64,000 bases of DNA, taken from Urechidicola croceus. Its GTDB lineage: Bacteria; Bacteroidota; Bacteroidia; Flavobacteriales; Flavobacteriaceae. The DNA lies in the NCBI RefSeq assembly GCF_001761325.1, contig NZ_CP017478.1, forward strand, positions 2,253,501 to 2,317,500. Direction: 5' to 3'. Numbering within the stretch: the stretch's first letter is position 1; each line of letters starts with the position of its first letter. The notes beneath the pieces were generated by a model. That model saw nothing but the letters and a program-made list of their open reading frames with translations, did not search any database and had not been told where the DNA came from. Below, piece by piece: positions 27,402-38,200 of the stretch. The position numbers and the translations under genes are program-made.

Positions 27402-27438
27402 TTGACTACCAAAGTGTAAACTTAATTTTGTACATTTG
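27402..27438 (+). promoter_or_regulatory. Promoter with tandem -7 boxes upstream of the anchored hypothetical protein
   Basis: Two exact TAnnTTTG boxes lie side by side: TAATTTTG (27423-27430) and TACATTTG (27431-27438). A -33-like TTG at 27402-27404 is 18 bases before the first box. The leader to the ATG at 27517 would be about 75 bases, longer than for most genes here. Confidence 0.55.
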
Positions 27439-27516
27439 TAACGCTCTCATTATCAGCGCATTCTAATATGTGACTTAAACATATTTGAACTTAATTGGTA
27501 AGTTGAACTATTTATT

Positions 27517-28167
27517 ATGCCTAATAAGGAAAAAAATAGTCTTTATTCTCAAATACTTGCTGCAATAGTAATTGCTATCGTTGCTGGAAGTACTACACCA
27601 TGGTGGTGGCCTGAAATTAAAAGTTTTTTTGGAGCGCAAGACACAGAAATTAAAGATAGTATAAAACCAAAAGAAGATTATTCTAGTGATTCTAAATGTG
27701 CAGAACCTTGGAAATGGGATGCTATTTCACAAAAATGTATTATGGAAGTTGTAATTCCTGCTAAGAGTTTCTCAATTCCTCTTGAAACTGCTATAAATAA
27801 AGTAGAAGGAAGAATAGATTTTTACACTAATGTAGAGAGATTACCTAATGACAGTCAAAACAATGCAGTATACAAAAACCATACAGGAGCAGTACAAGTT
27901 GTTATTCCAATTATGCTAGGAAACAGAATGGTTGGATCACAATATGAGGTTATTTATTCCACAAATAAAGGGTCAATATGTAAATTATCTTCTTTACCAG
28001 AAACAACAGGTTGGCTAAAAAAAATGAGAGTAGCATATTCCATCCGCTTAGATACGGACTGTAATAATAATGGAGATTTTTGTCAAACAAGTCTAGTACA
28101 ATCAGGAAAAAGAGTACATATTAAGACAAATGAGTTTACTGTAACTATTGGAGAGGATTGTAATTAA
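27517..28167 (+). CDS. Hypothetical protein with N-terminal membrane anchor
   Basis: 216 residues, family not recognised. A short polar start (MPNKEKNSLYSQ) is followed by one hydrophobic helix (about 13-26) that ends in a tryptophan-rich PWWWPE. A linker with an Asp/Ser stretch comes next, then a soluble beta-rich domain containing several cysteines (near 61, 75, 155, 182, 188 and 215) that could pair outside the cytoplasm. The layout is a type II anchored periplasmic domain. It is convergent with the AlbA_2-like gene, with about 9 bases between stops and no terminator. It looks accessory: no conserved neighbour and an unusually long leader. Confidence 0.6.
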   Translation: MPNKEKNSLYSQILAAIVIAIVAGSTTPWWWPEIKSFFGAQDTEIKDSIKPKEDYSSDSKCAEPWKWDAISQKCIMEVVIPAKSFSIPLETAINKVEGRIDFYTNVERLPNDSQNNAVYKNHTGAVQVVIPIMLGNRMVGSQYEVIYSTNKGSICKLSSLPETTGWLKKMRVAYSIRLDTDCNNNGDFCQTSLVQSGKRVHIKTNEFTVTIGEDCN

Positions 28168-28176
28168 TAGAATTTG

Positions 28177-29316
28177 TCAACTATACTTCACTTTCCTTAA
28201 AATTCGCATAGAATCTTTAAATTGAATATATGCAGTTTTATCTTCCATATCTCTTAAATAATTTTTGGACTCTTGTAATTTAGATTTTGCCTTTTCAAAA
28301 CCATTTAATGCACATATTAAATAAGTTGTCGGAAACTTTTTTAAATCTTTTTGCTCATTTAATAGTAGTGGCTGTTTGGACTTTAGTTTTTCTAAAATAG
28401 TATTGTTAGAATTGTAAATATGGTGTAAAACAGTTCTGTCATATTCTGGAGGTTGAAATAGTAATTCACTTACAATATCATGCTTCCCATTATCTTTAAA
28501 ATGTATGACTGTTTTTTCTAATGGATAATAATCATACTTTTCATTAATTCCTAAATGAACATATTCAGTAATAATAAAAGATTGGTTGTTAAATTCAATT
28601 TTTACCTCATCTAAAGCAGAATAAAACAACCTTACCTGCTCATTTATCAACGCAATATCTACACGTGAATAATACGTTTTTGCACCTACAGTTTTCTTTT
28701 TACCAGCCCAACACAACACAAATTGTTCTTTAAAAACTTTATAAGTTGGGTTGAATTCAGAACTATGATTATTGATAAAATCAAAGACACCATCAAGAGT
28801 CATTTGAATATTATTACTCGCATTTTTTTCAATAGATTCAACAATTAATTTGTTAGTATTTCGTAGTTGAAAATCTTCGGTTGTAGGCATTGAGTTACTA
28901 CCTCTCCGGTAAAAAGTTGTGCCTTTTAAATATTTCCAAGCATTTTTTTTAAGAGAAGCAATCTTTGAAGTTGGGTGAATTGTAACCAAACCAACAACTT
29001 TATGTTTTGGTAATTTAGGGAAACCTACATTTTCATATTGAATTTTTGGGGGATTAGATAAATATGCATTCACTAAATTCTGAATTTTACTATCATCATA
29101 AAAATCAACGCCCATTATCTCATTCGTTTCATCTTGAACACCAATAACAATATAAGAATTGTTTTCTGGGTTAGAATTGGAAAGTGCACAGATATGTTTT
29201 ATGAACTTTGCCTTTCCTACTTTGCCACTTAATGTCAACTCTTGTTTTTTATCATAAAAACTATTCTCGTCATTATGTGACAATAAATTTTTAATTAAAA
29301 GACGTTTGTTAATCAT
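28177..29316 (-). CDS. AlbA_2 (Schlafen-like) domain protein
   Basis: 379 residues. The N-terminal ~130 residues match the AlbA_2/divergent AAA-4 Schlafen-type nucleic-acid-binding domain: an acidic KKQELTL start, AKFIKHICALSNS, then the IVIGVQDETNEIMGVDF strand-turn that is the hallmark, and FYRRGSNSMP at its end. The remaining ~240 residues are not recognised. There is no Walker motif. Roles in this family range from transcription regulation to RNA cleavage and phage defence, so no specific function can be given. It starts 13 bases after the GH51 stop on the same strand, so it may be read from the GH51 promoter. Confidence 0.72.
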   Translation of the reverse strand: MINKRLLIKNLLSHNDENSFYDKKQELTLSGKVGKAKFIKHICALSNSNPENNSYIVIGVQDETNEIMGVDFYDDSKIQNLVNAYLSNPPKIQYENVGFPKLPKHKVVGLVTIHPTSKIASLKKNAWKYLKGTTFYRRGSNSMPTTEDFQLRNTNKLIVESIEKNASNNIQMTLDGVFDFINNHSSEFNPTYKVFKEQFVLCWAGKKKTVGAKTYYSRVDIALINEQVRLFYSALDEVKIEFNNQSFIITEYVHLGINEKYDYYPLEKTVIHFKDNGKHDIVSELLFQPPEYDRTVLHHIYNSNNTILEKLKSKQPLLLNEQKDLKKFPTTYLICALNGFEKAKSKLQESKNYLRDMEDKTAYIQFKDSMRILRKVKYS

Positions 29317-29329
29317 TCTTATTTATAAC

Positions 29330-30883
29330 TTATTTTATTTCAAATGTAATAACTGAAAAAGCAGGAATTGTAACTTTTAAACTTCCTTTTTTGTTTTTAA
29401 AATCAGTAAAATCTTTAATTGTAATATTCTCTGGGTTTTCAAAAGTGTTGTGGTCTTGTACCTTGGAAGAAGTAACAATAGTTGCACTAATGTTTTTATA
29501 TTCAATTTTCTCTAGGTCAATTTCAACTAATATGTTTTTATTTAAATGAATATTAGAAACCGAAATATGTGTTGAATTGTCATCGTCCCTTGATGCTGAA
29601 ACTGATATTGCTGGAATTTTTTCATCTCCTAAACTATAGTAAATATTATCAACTTCTGTTGGTAACAATAAAGCATCATGGTGAACTGCATACATTTTCA
29701 TCACATGGTAGGTAGGAGTTAAAATCATTTTTTCTTCATCAGTCAATATCACTGCTTGAAGTACATTTACTGCTTGTGCGATATTGGCCATTTTAACTCT
29801 CCTTGCATGATTGTTGAATGTATTTAATGTACTTGCTGCAATCATTGCGTCACGCATTGTATTTTGTTGGTACAAGACTCCATTTTGAATCTCTGGCTCA
29901 GTATCATACCATCCACCCCATTCATCTACAAATAATGCAACTTTATTTTCAGGATCGTATTTGTCCATTATTGCGGAATGCTTTGTAACATATTCTTCCA
30001 TTAATGTAGCTGCTTTCATCGTTTTAAAATAAATTTCACTATCAAAGTCTTTAGAAGGTCCTTTAACTGTCCAATCAATTACTGCATAATGATGTAATGC
30101 AACTGCTTCCATTAATTCATATGGGACTTGTTTCATTAAGACTTCTGTCCAATGATAATCATCGCCTGTAGCACCTGAAGCAATTCTAAATATTTTATTA
30201 TCTCCTGACCAACCAGCCATAAATGTGGCATATTTTCTATATAAATCTGCATAATATTCAATACGCATATTTCCACCACATCCCCACGCTTCATTTCCAA
30301 CTCCCCAATACTTCACATTCCAAGGTTTTTCTCTACCATTTTCTCTTCTCAAATCTGCCATTGGAGATTGTAAATTATGATTAGTGTATTGAACCCAATC
30401 AATCAATTCTTGAACAGTTCCACTACCAACATTAGCCGACAAATATGGTTCAGCATCCAAAACTTCACATAAATTTAAAAAATCATGTGTTCCAAAACTA
30501 TTGTCTTCTGTAACTCCGCCCCACCATCTGTTTACTATTGTTGGTCTGTCCTCCTTTTTTCCAATTCCATCTTTCCAATGATAGGTATCTGCAAAACATC
30601 CTCCTGGCCAACGAAGATTAGGTATCTTCAAGTCTTTCAATGCTTGAATAATATCATTACGAACTCCATCAGTATGTGAAATAGTTGTATTGTCTTCTCC
30701 AACATAGAACCCATCATAAATACACCTTCCTAAATGCTCAGCAAAATGCCCGTAAATATGTTTACTTATAGTATCCTTGGCTTGAGATGTGTTTATTTTT
30801 ATAGTTACATCAGCCTTTTGACTATAGACCGTTGTAAGAGTTAATATTAAGAATAGTAAAAGATGTTTTTGTATAAAGTTCAT
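29330..30883 (-). CDS. Exported GH51 alpha-L-arabinofuranosidase
   Basis: 517 residues with a Sec signal peptide (cleavage after about residue 21). Releases terminal arabinofuranose from arabinan or arabinoxylan. GH51 landmarks: RWPGGCFADTYHW (91-103), acid/base Glu198 in GVGNEAWG, and the nucleophile Glu321 in VDEWGGW. A C-terminal beta-sandwich domain follows the barrel. Export to the periplasm or surface fits plant- or algal-polysaccharide use. No SusC/SusD pair, other hydrolase or regulator lies beside it, so this is not a visible polysaccharide-utilisation locus. Confidence 0.93.
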   Translation of the reverse strand: MNFIQKHLLLFLILTLTTVYSQKADVTIKINTSQAKDTISKHIYGHFAEHLGRCIYDGFYVGEDNTTISHTDGVRNDIIQALKDLKIPNLRWPGGCFADTYHWKDGIGKKEDRPTIVNRWWGGVTEDNSFGTHDFLNLCEVLDAEPYLSANVGSGTVQELIDWVQYTNHNLQSPMADLRRENGREKPWNVKYWGVGNEAWGCGGNMRIEYYADLYRKYATFMAGWSGDNKIFRIASGATGDDYHWTEVLMKQVPYELMEAVALHHYAVIDWTVKGPSKDFDSEIYFKTMKAATLMEEYVTKHSAIMDKYDPENKVALFVDEWGGWYDTEPEIQNGVLYQQNTMRDAMIAASTLNTFNNHARRVKMANIAQAVNVLQAVILTDEEKMILTPTYHVMKMYAVHHDALLLPTEVDNIYYSLGDEKIPAISVSASRDDDNSTHISVSNIHLNKNILVEIDLEKIEYKNISATIVTSSKVQDHNTFENPENITIKDFTDFKNKKGSLKVTIPAFSVITFEIK

Positions 30884-30968
30884 TAGGTTAATTATTAGGT
30901 ATTAATTGCATAAAAATAAAAAAATAAAACTCAATTGTAGAATATTGAACTATAAACAATTATTAAAT

Positions 30969-30993
30969 AAAAAAACCGCTCCTTGCGGAGCGG
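30969..30993 (-). terminator. Terminator of the 31-kb lipoprotein gene
   Basis: A CCGCTCC/GGAGCGG stem (30976-30982 with 30987-30993) with a TTGC loop. On the minus strand it is followed by a seven-base T-run (complement of 30969-30975). Confidence 0.88.
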
Positions 30994-31046
30994 CTTTCAT
31001 TCAATTGGTTATTAAAATAACCAACCAAAAATCAACTAACCAAACT

Positions 31047-31985
31047 TTATTTTAAATGCTTTTTTCTAACTTTCATCTTTCTTTGTACTTTAGTACGTTT
31101 TCTGTCCTCTTTCCTTACAGTAGATTCACCTTTTTTTGTAGAACTTGTTTTTAAATATTGTAAAAATTCTCTTCCAGTGAATTCATAAGTAGAATTTGAA
31201 TCTACGTGGTATAATTCTATCTTTCCATCATTTAAAACGACTAACTCAAACTCTTCATTGTCTCCCAAATCATAATCTAATGTTAAAATTTTTAAATTTT
31301 CATAACCCTGTACATCAAAGACCTCATAACCACCAACATAATCCCAATTAACATAGTCAATATTTGTGCCAAAATCATCTTCAGAAGAATAAAATGTTGT
31401 TATATTTTCAGGGGTAAAGGCTAAATAATTTTCATTATCAAATTCGTTTAACATACCTGTTGAACTTGCAAATGTTTTCTCCCACCCTACATACTCTTGC
31501 AAGAAATATTCAATGTTTTCATAAAATATTTGATCGTAGTCAAATGTGTTTCTATTGTAACCTTCTAAATAATATGTAACGTTTTCAAAATTATCTCTCA
31601 ACCTAATTTCATCTCCTGATACCTGAATTACTTCAAAATCATATACTCCATCTAAAACATGATCAATTTGCAAATCATCATTGAAAGTGTCATAATATCC
31701 GATTTCAATTCCATAACCATTTCCTGTATATCCAATATCAACTAAATTATTATTAGCATATACTCTACCATTTCTAAAAGATAATGTGAAAGCTTTAGAT
31801 ACGAATGGTACATCACCTGAACCAGTAGTTCTGTGATAATCTACATACCAAAGATCATAATCAGTTATTAATGTTTCTAATGAAACTGGCTGAATTGGAT
31901 CATAATATATTGGGTCATCTGAATAACATGATGTGAATAATGTTCCTATAATGAACATTCCGAAAAATAATTTTATTGCTTTCAT
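31047..31985 (-). CDS. Lipoprotein of unknown function with polybasic C-terminus
   Basis: The frame is open to 32021, but the ATG at 31985 (MKAIKLFFGMF) puts a proper lipoprotein signal at the N-terminus with lipobox LFTSC, giving 312 residues. The mature protein is very rich in Asp, Glu and Tyr, with repeated beta-like segments (DYDLWYVDYH, DFEVIQVSGD). In sharp contrast the last ~30 residues are Lys/Arg-dominated (RKEDRKRTKVQRKMKVRKK). Similar flavobacterial lipoproteins are sometimes labelled nicotinic acid mononucleotide adenylyltransferase, but I see no HxGH nucleotide motif, so that name is not justified. Divergent from the giant secreted protein. Confidence 0.72.
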   Translation of the reverse strand: MKAIKLFFGMFIIGTLFTSCYSDDPIYYDPIQPVSLETLITDYDLWYVDYHRTTGSGDVPFVSKAFTLSFRNGRVYANNNLVDIGYTGNGYGIEIGYYDTFNDDLQIDHVLDGVYDFEVIQVSGDEIRLRDNFENVTYYLEGYNRNTFDYDQIFYENIEYFLQEYVGWEKTFASSTGMLNEFDNENYLAFTPENITTFYSSEDDFGTNIDYVNWDYVGGYEVFDVQGYENLKILTLDYDLGDNEEFELVVLNDGKIELYHVDSNSTYEFTGREFLQYLKTSSTKKGESTVRKEDRKRTKVQRKMKVRKKHLK

Positions 31986-32245
31986 AATCGTAATTAAATG
32001 GTTACAGTAAGTAGTTTTCAAATTCTATGCCAAAAAATAATAAATACTTTATTCTACATCTCAACAACCTAAAAAAGAAGTAATTTCTTGACGTCTAAAT
32101 CGCTTAGATAAAGAGCTAAACCTCAATCGTTTGAATATGTTAAATAATTACAATATTATTTAAAAATAGTATGTTTTTATTTACTAATAACAATTTTTTA
32201 GCTTACTAGTTTCATATATTTCTGTTTTCTTGAAATAAAATTATT

Positions 32246-32253
32246 TATATTTG
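32246..32253 (+). promoter_or_regulatory. -7 box (TATATTTG) of the giant secreted protein gene
   Basis: An exact TAnnTTTG match 21 bases before the ATG. A TTTCTG 21 bases further up (32219-32224) is a weak -33. The rest of the 289-base divergent gap (31986-32274) shows no repeat, hairpin or gene. Confidence 0.6.
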
Positions 32254-32274
32254 ATTTGAACTAAACCCTTACAA

Positions 32275-35200
32275 ATGAATAAAAAACTACTGTTGCTCAT
32301 TTTTTTAATCAGCACATTTACTACTAACTATGCACAAACAACCAGTGGTTCAGACTGGACAGTAAGTAACTTAACAAACGATCATGCATTAACTTTTCCC
32401 TGGGAAATTACTTATGGCCCCGACGACTTTTTATGGGTTACCGAAAGAACAGATCGAAATGGTTCTGAAAATCCAGGGCAAAGAATCGTTCGTGTTGATC
32501 CAAATACAGGTGATATTTTTGAAATGATTGATTTGGATGCAGAAATTAAAACCGCAAAACAAGGTGGTTTAATGGGAATGGCAATTCATCCTGCATTGTA
32601 TGAAGATATTTCCACAACTACAAATAATTATGTTTTTGTTGCTTATACTTATTTAGATGGAAATAGTGATTTAAAATTAAGAATTGCCAGATTAATCTAT
32701 AACAATTCAACTCATACTTTAACACCAGATACCTCATTAAATAGTAATGGAGCCATTTTAGAAGGTTTACCTGGAAGTGAAGATCACAACTCTGGAAGAC
32801 TAGTTATTGGTACTGATGAAAAATTATACTATACAATAGGAGATCAAGGAGCAAATCAATTTGAATATTCTTGTGACCCTAACCTAGCACAAGTTTTACC
32901 TACTTCATCAACTGATTATGACCATTATCCAGGAAAAACATTAAGATTGAATACTGATGGTTCTATTCCTTCAGATAATCCTGTTTTTAATGGAGTACAA
33001 TCTCATGTGAATACATACGGACATAGAAATGCACAAGGAATTATCATTGCTAATGATGGTACTATTTATATTTCTGAACATGGTCCAAAAACAGATGATG
33101 AAATTAATATAATAAAAAGCGGAAAAAACTACGGCTGGCCAGAAATTGCTGGATACTATGACAATGCAGCGTATTCTTATTGTAATTGGTCAACGGCAAA
33201 TAATTGTAATGCGGGAGATTTTAGTGACCACAACTGTCCAAGTGGTGCAATTACAAGAACTGAATTTGAATCTTTTCCTAACGGTGCTCCTGCTGATTTT
33301 GAGCCTCCAATTGGAACATATGGAAGTACTTCTACTGTAGATCCTTCTGGCGGATGGTTTACTTGGCCTACTCCTGCCGTTTCAAGTATTGACATTCATG
33401 AAACTGGAAATATTCCAGGTTGGGGACGTTCATTATTGATTCCTTCATTAAAAAAAGGAACTATCTATAGAGCAAAACTAACTCCTGATGGCGAAGATAT
33501 TGTTGATGATTATTATGAAGAATTTCATTCATCAAATGATCGATATAGAGATATTGCTATTTCACCTGATGGTTTGACAATATATGCCGTAACTGATAAT
33601 TCCGGAGGAACTTCTGGTCCGTCTACAAATAGTGGGCAATCAATTGAAAATCCTGGAGTTATTGTAGTATTAAAGTATGTTGGTGAAGTTGTAGCGACGA
33701 ATCCTCCTGTTGCTTCTTGCCAAGATATTACAGTAACACTTGACGAAAATGGAAATGCAGTTATTACTGCTACTGATATTGATAATGGTTCAACTGCTGT
33801 TGCACCAGCAACTATAATTTCTACAACAATTGATATTGATACTTTTGATTGTTCTCATGTGGGAACACCTCAAACTGTTACTTTAACGGTTACTGATAGT
33901 GATGGAGCGCAAGCAATTTGTTCTGCTACTGTTTCAGTCGAAGCAAATTCTAATCCAGCAACAATTGACACACCTATATTAGATGATATTGTTGGTGTTT
34001 GTTCTATAACTGTTGATGCTCCTATTGCGTTTTCTAATAGTTGTGAAGAAATTATTGCAACTACAACTGATGAAACAACATTTGTTGCGGGAGAAAATGC
34101 TATTATAACTTGGGAATTTGATGATAACGGAACGATTGTAACTGCAACTCAAAATGTAACTGTAAACGCATTAACCATTCCAACAAATTTAATTGTTTCA
34201 CAAGGTGTTACAAGTGCTTCTGTTTCTTGGGATGAAATTCTAGATGTTACATACGAAATTAGATATAGAGAAACTGGAAGTGCTACTTGGATAACAAGTT
34301 CATCATCTACAAATTCATATACTCTTTCTACATTAAATGCTGATACAACTTATGAAATTCAAGTGCAATCAATCTGTGATAATGGCTCTTCTGAATTTAG
34401 TGAGTCTGTTTTATTCACTACTACTAGTGCCGATTATTGTACTCCTATTGTAGAATACTATGATGATGTGTTTTATATTAATAATGTGACATTGTTAGAT
34501 AGTTCTGGAACTGAATTAATTAATAATTCATCTACTGCTTCTGATGATGTAGAAGGATATTCTGATTATTCTGATAGTGTAACTATTCCTAATTTGGAAG
34601 TTGGAGATACATTTGATATTGAAATTTCTCTTTTAAATACACATAATTGGAATAAAACAACTGGTCATACTATTTGGATAGATTATAACCAAAATGGAAC
34701 TTTCGAATCAAACGAAATAGTTTGGGGAACAACTGAAGATTTAGATTTAGTTCCTCATGGAGAACCAGCACAAGGAACTTTTACGATTCCAACTTCTGCT
34801 CTTTCAGGTAATACTCGAATGAGAATTGTATCTCGAACTTATGATACTGCAACCGATCCTTGTGATATTGCATTAAACAATCCAACAGATAATGGTGCTG
34901 AAGTTGAAGATTACACTTTAAATATCACAAGTCCAAATGCACAACCTATTATTACTTCTGCAACAAATTTAAGTGCTATTGAAGATGGTATTGATGTTTC
35001 TGGAGCTATCGCGTTTACCGATGCTGATAGTGAAGATTCACATACTTTTAGTGTAAGTTCTTTACCTGCTGGAAGCGGAACTGTAACTATAGATACTAAC
35101 GGAGAATATATATACAGCATAGGATCTAATTTCCAAGATTTAGCCGAAGGAGAAGAAACAACTGTAAACTTTGACGTAACTGTAACTGATAATTTTGGCG

Positions 35201-38200
35201 GTAGTGATACGGCAACAATTACAGTAACAATCACAGGTGCAAATGATGCTCCAAGTGCAGTTTGTCAAAATGTTTCAATACAACTTGAGTCTGGCTCAGC
35301 AACAGTGTTACCAAGTCAAATTGATAATGGTTCATCTGATGATGACAATATTGTTTCTTATACTTTAGATACTGATACTTTTACAACTGAAGGTATTTAT
35401 GATGTAATTTTAACTGTAACAGATACAAATGGTCTAACAGATACGTGTACTTCAACAGTAACTGTAACAAATGAGCCTATAAATAATAATCCTATTGCAT
35501 CAAACAACTCAACGAGTACACAAGAAAATACACCTGTAATAATTGATGTTTTAGGAAATGATTCAGATAGTGATGGAGACTCACTAGTAATAACTGAAAT
35601 TAATGGAACTTCTATTTCTGAAGGATCTTCTGTTTCCACAACAAATGCAAGTGTATCGTTAATTTCTGGTCAATTAGAAATTACACCAATAACCAATAAC
35701 ACTATTAATTTTGAATATACTATTAGTGATGGAAATGGTGGTACAGCAACTGCTTCAGTTACTGTTTTAGTAATTATCCCTGTTGAATATTGTACCGCTC
35801 AAGGGGTATCTGGAAACGGACGTATAACAAATGTTCAAATATCTGGCGAAAACGGAACATCATTAGATAATTCTTCGAGTAATAATACAGATTATTCTGA
35901 CTTTACAAATATTTCTCCTGTTGAATTAGAAGTTGAAAATACCTATTCAATGACTATTTCAAATGGCACTACAACCAATTCTGGATATGCTGTTTGGATA
36001 GATTATAATCAAGATGGCGATTTTACTGATGCTAATGAAGAAGTGTATAAAAGCACTTCTGGATCTCTAAATGGAACTGGGAGTATAAATATTGATGTTG
36101 CGATTCCTGAGGATGCAACTAGTGGAAATACAAGAATGAGAATTGCCATGAGGTATTGGTGGTCTCCAGGAGGTCCATGTGGTGATATTGTTGAGTCTGG
36201 ACAACCTTCTGAAGTTGAAGATTACACGGTAAACATTTCAACAGGTGTTGTAGATGCAGACAACGATGGTTTCAACTCTGATGTAGATTGTGATGATAAT
36301 GATGCGGCTGTGAATCCTGCTGCTGATGAAGTTTTATATGATGGTATCGATAATGACTGTAATCCTGATACCTTAGATACTATTGATGCAGATAATGATG
36401 GTTTCAATTCTGATGTAGATTGTGATGATAATGATAGTGCTATCAATCCCGATACGATTTGGTATTTAGATGCGGATAATGATGGTTTTGCGAGTTCTAC
36501 TATTGCGAGTTGTACGAATCCGGGAACTGGATATACACTTTCTGTACTTCCTGTTGCTGATTGTGATGATAACGATGCTGCTATCAATCCTGATGCTACT
36601 GAAGTACTTTATGATGGAATCGATAATGATTGTAATCCTGATACATTAGATACTGTGGATGCTGATAATGATGGTGCAAATTCTGATGTGGATTGTGATG
36701 ATAACGATGCTACTGTAAATCCTAATGCAGAAGAAATTTTGTATGATGGTATTGACAATGACTGTAATCCTGATACGTTGGATACTGTAGATGCAGACAA
36801 CGACGGATTCAACTCTGATGTAGATTGTGATGATAATGATGCAACTGTGAATCCTGCTGCTGATGAAGTTTTATATGATGGTATCGATAACGACTGTAAT
36901 CCTGATACCTTAGATACTATTGATGCAGATAATGATGGTTTCAATTCTGATGTAGATTGTGATGATAATGATAGTGCTATCAATCCTGATACTGTTTGGT
37001 ATTTAGATGCGGATAATGATGGTTTTGCGAGTTCTACTATTGCGAGTTGTACGAATCCGGGAACTGGATATACACTTTCTGCACTTCCTGTTGCTGATTG
37101 TGATGATAACGATGCTGCTATCAATCCTGATGCTACTGAAGTACTTTATGATGGTATTGACAACGATTGTAATCCTGCAACTGCGGATACTGTGGATGCT
37201 GACAATGATGGTGCAAATTCTGATGTCGATTGTGATGATTCAGATGCTACAGTAAATCCTAATGCAGAAGAAATTTTGTATGATGGTATTGACAATGACT
37301 GTAATCCTGATACATTGGATACAATTGATGCAGACAACGATGGTTTCAACTCTGATGTAGATTGTGATGATAACGATGCAACTGTGAATCCTGATGCTGA
37401 TGAAGTTTTATATGATGGTATCGATAACGACTGTAATCCTGATACCTTAGATACTATTGATGCAGATAATGATGGTTTCAATTCTGATGTAGATTGTGAT
37501 GATAATGATAGTGCTATCAATCCTGATACGGTTTGGTATTTAGATGCGGATAATGATGGTTTTGCAAGTTCTACTATTGCGAGTTGTACGAATCCGGGAA
37601 CTGGATATACACTTGCTGTACTTCCTGTTACTGATTGTGATGATAACGATGCTGCTATCAATCCTGATGCTACTGAAGTTCATTATGATGGTATTGACAA
37701 CGATTGTAATCCTGCAACTGCGGATACTGTTGATGCAGATAATGATGGTGTAAATTCTGATGTGGATTGTGATGATAACGATGCTACTGTAAATCCTAAT
37801 GCAGAAGAAATTTTGTATGATGGTATTGACAATGACTGTAATCCTGATACGTTGGATACTGTAGATGCAGACAACGACGGATTCAACTCTGATGTAGATT
37901 GTGATGATAATGATGCAACTGTGAATCCTGCTGCTGATGAAGTTTTATATGATGGTATCGATAACGACTGTAATCCTGATACCTTAGATACTATTGATGC
38001 AGATAATGATGGTTTCAATTCTGATGTAGATTGTGATGATAATGATAGTGCTATCAATCCTGATACTGTTTGGTATTTAGATGCGGATAATGATGGTTTT
38101 GCGAGTTCTACTATTGCGAGTTGTACGAATCCGGGAACTGGATATACACTTTCTGCACTTCCTGTTGCTGATTGTGATGATAACGATGCTGCTATCAATC

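Noticed and set aside
31047-31985. Nicotinate-nucleotide adenylyltransferase function for the lipoprotein
   Set aside because: No HxGH or other nucleotidyltransferase motif is visible, and the protein is an exported lipoprotein.
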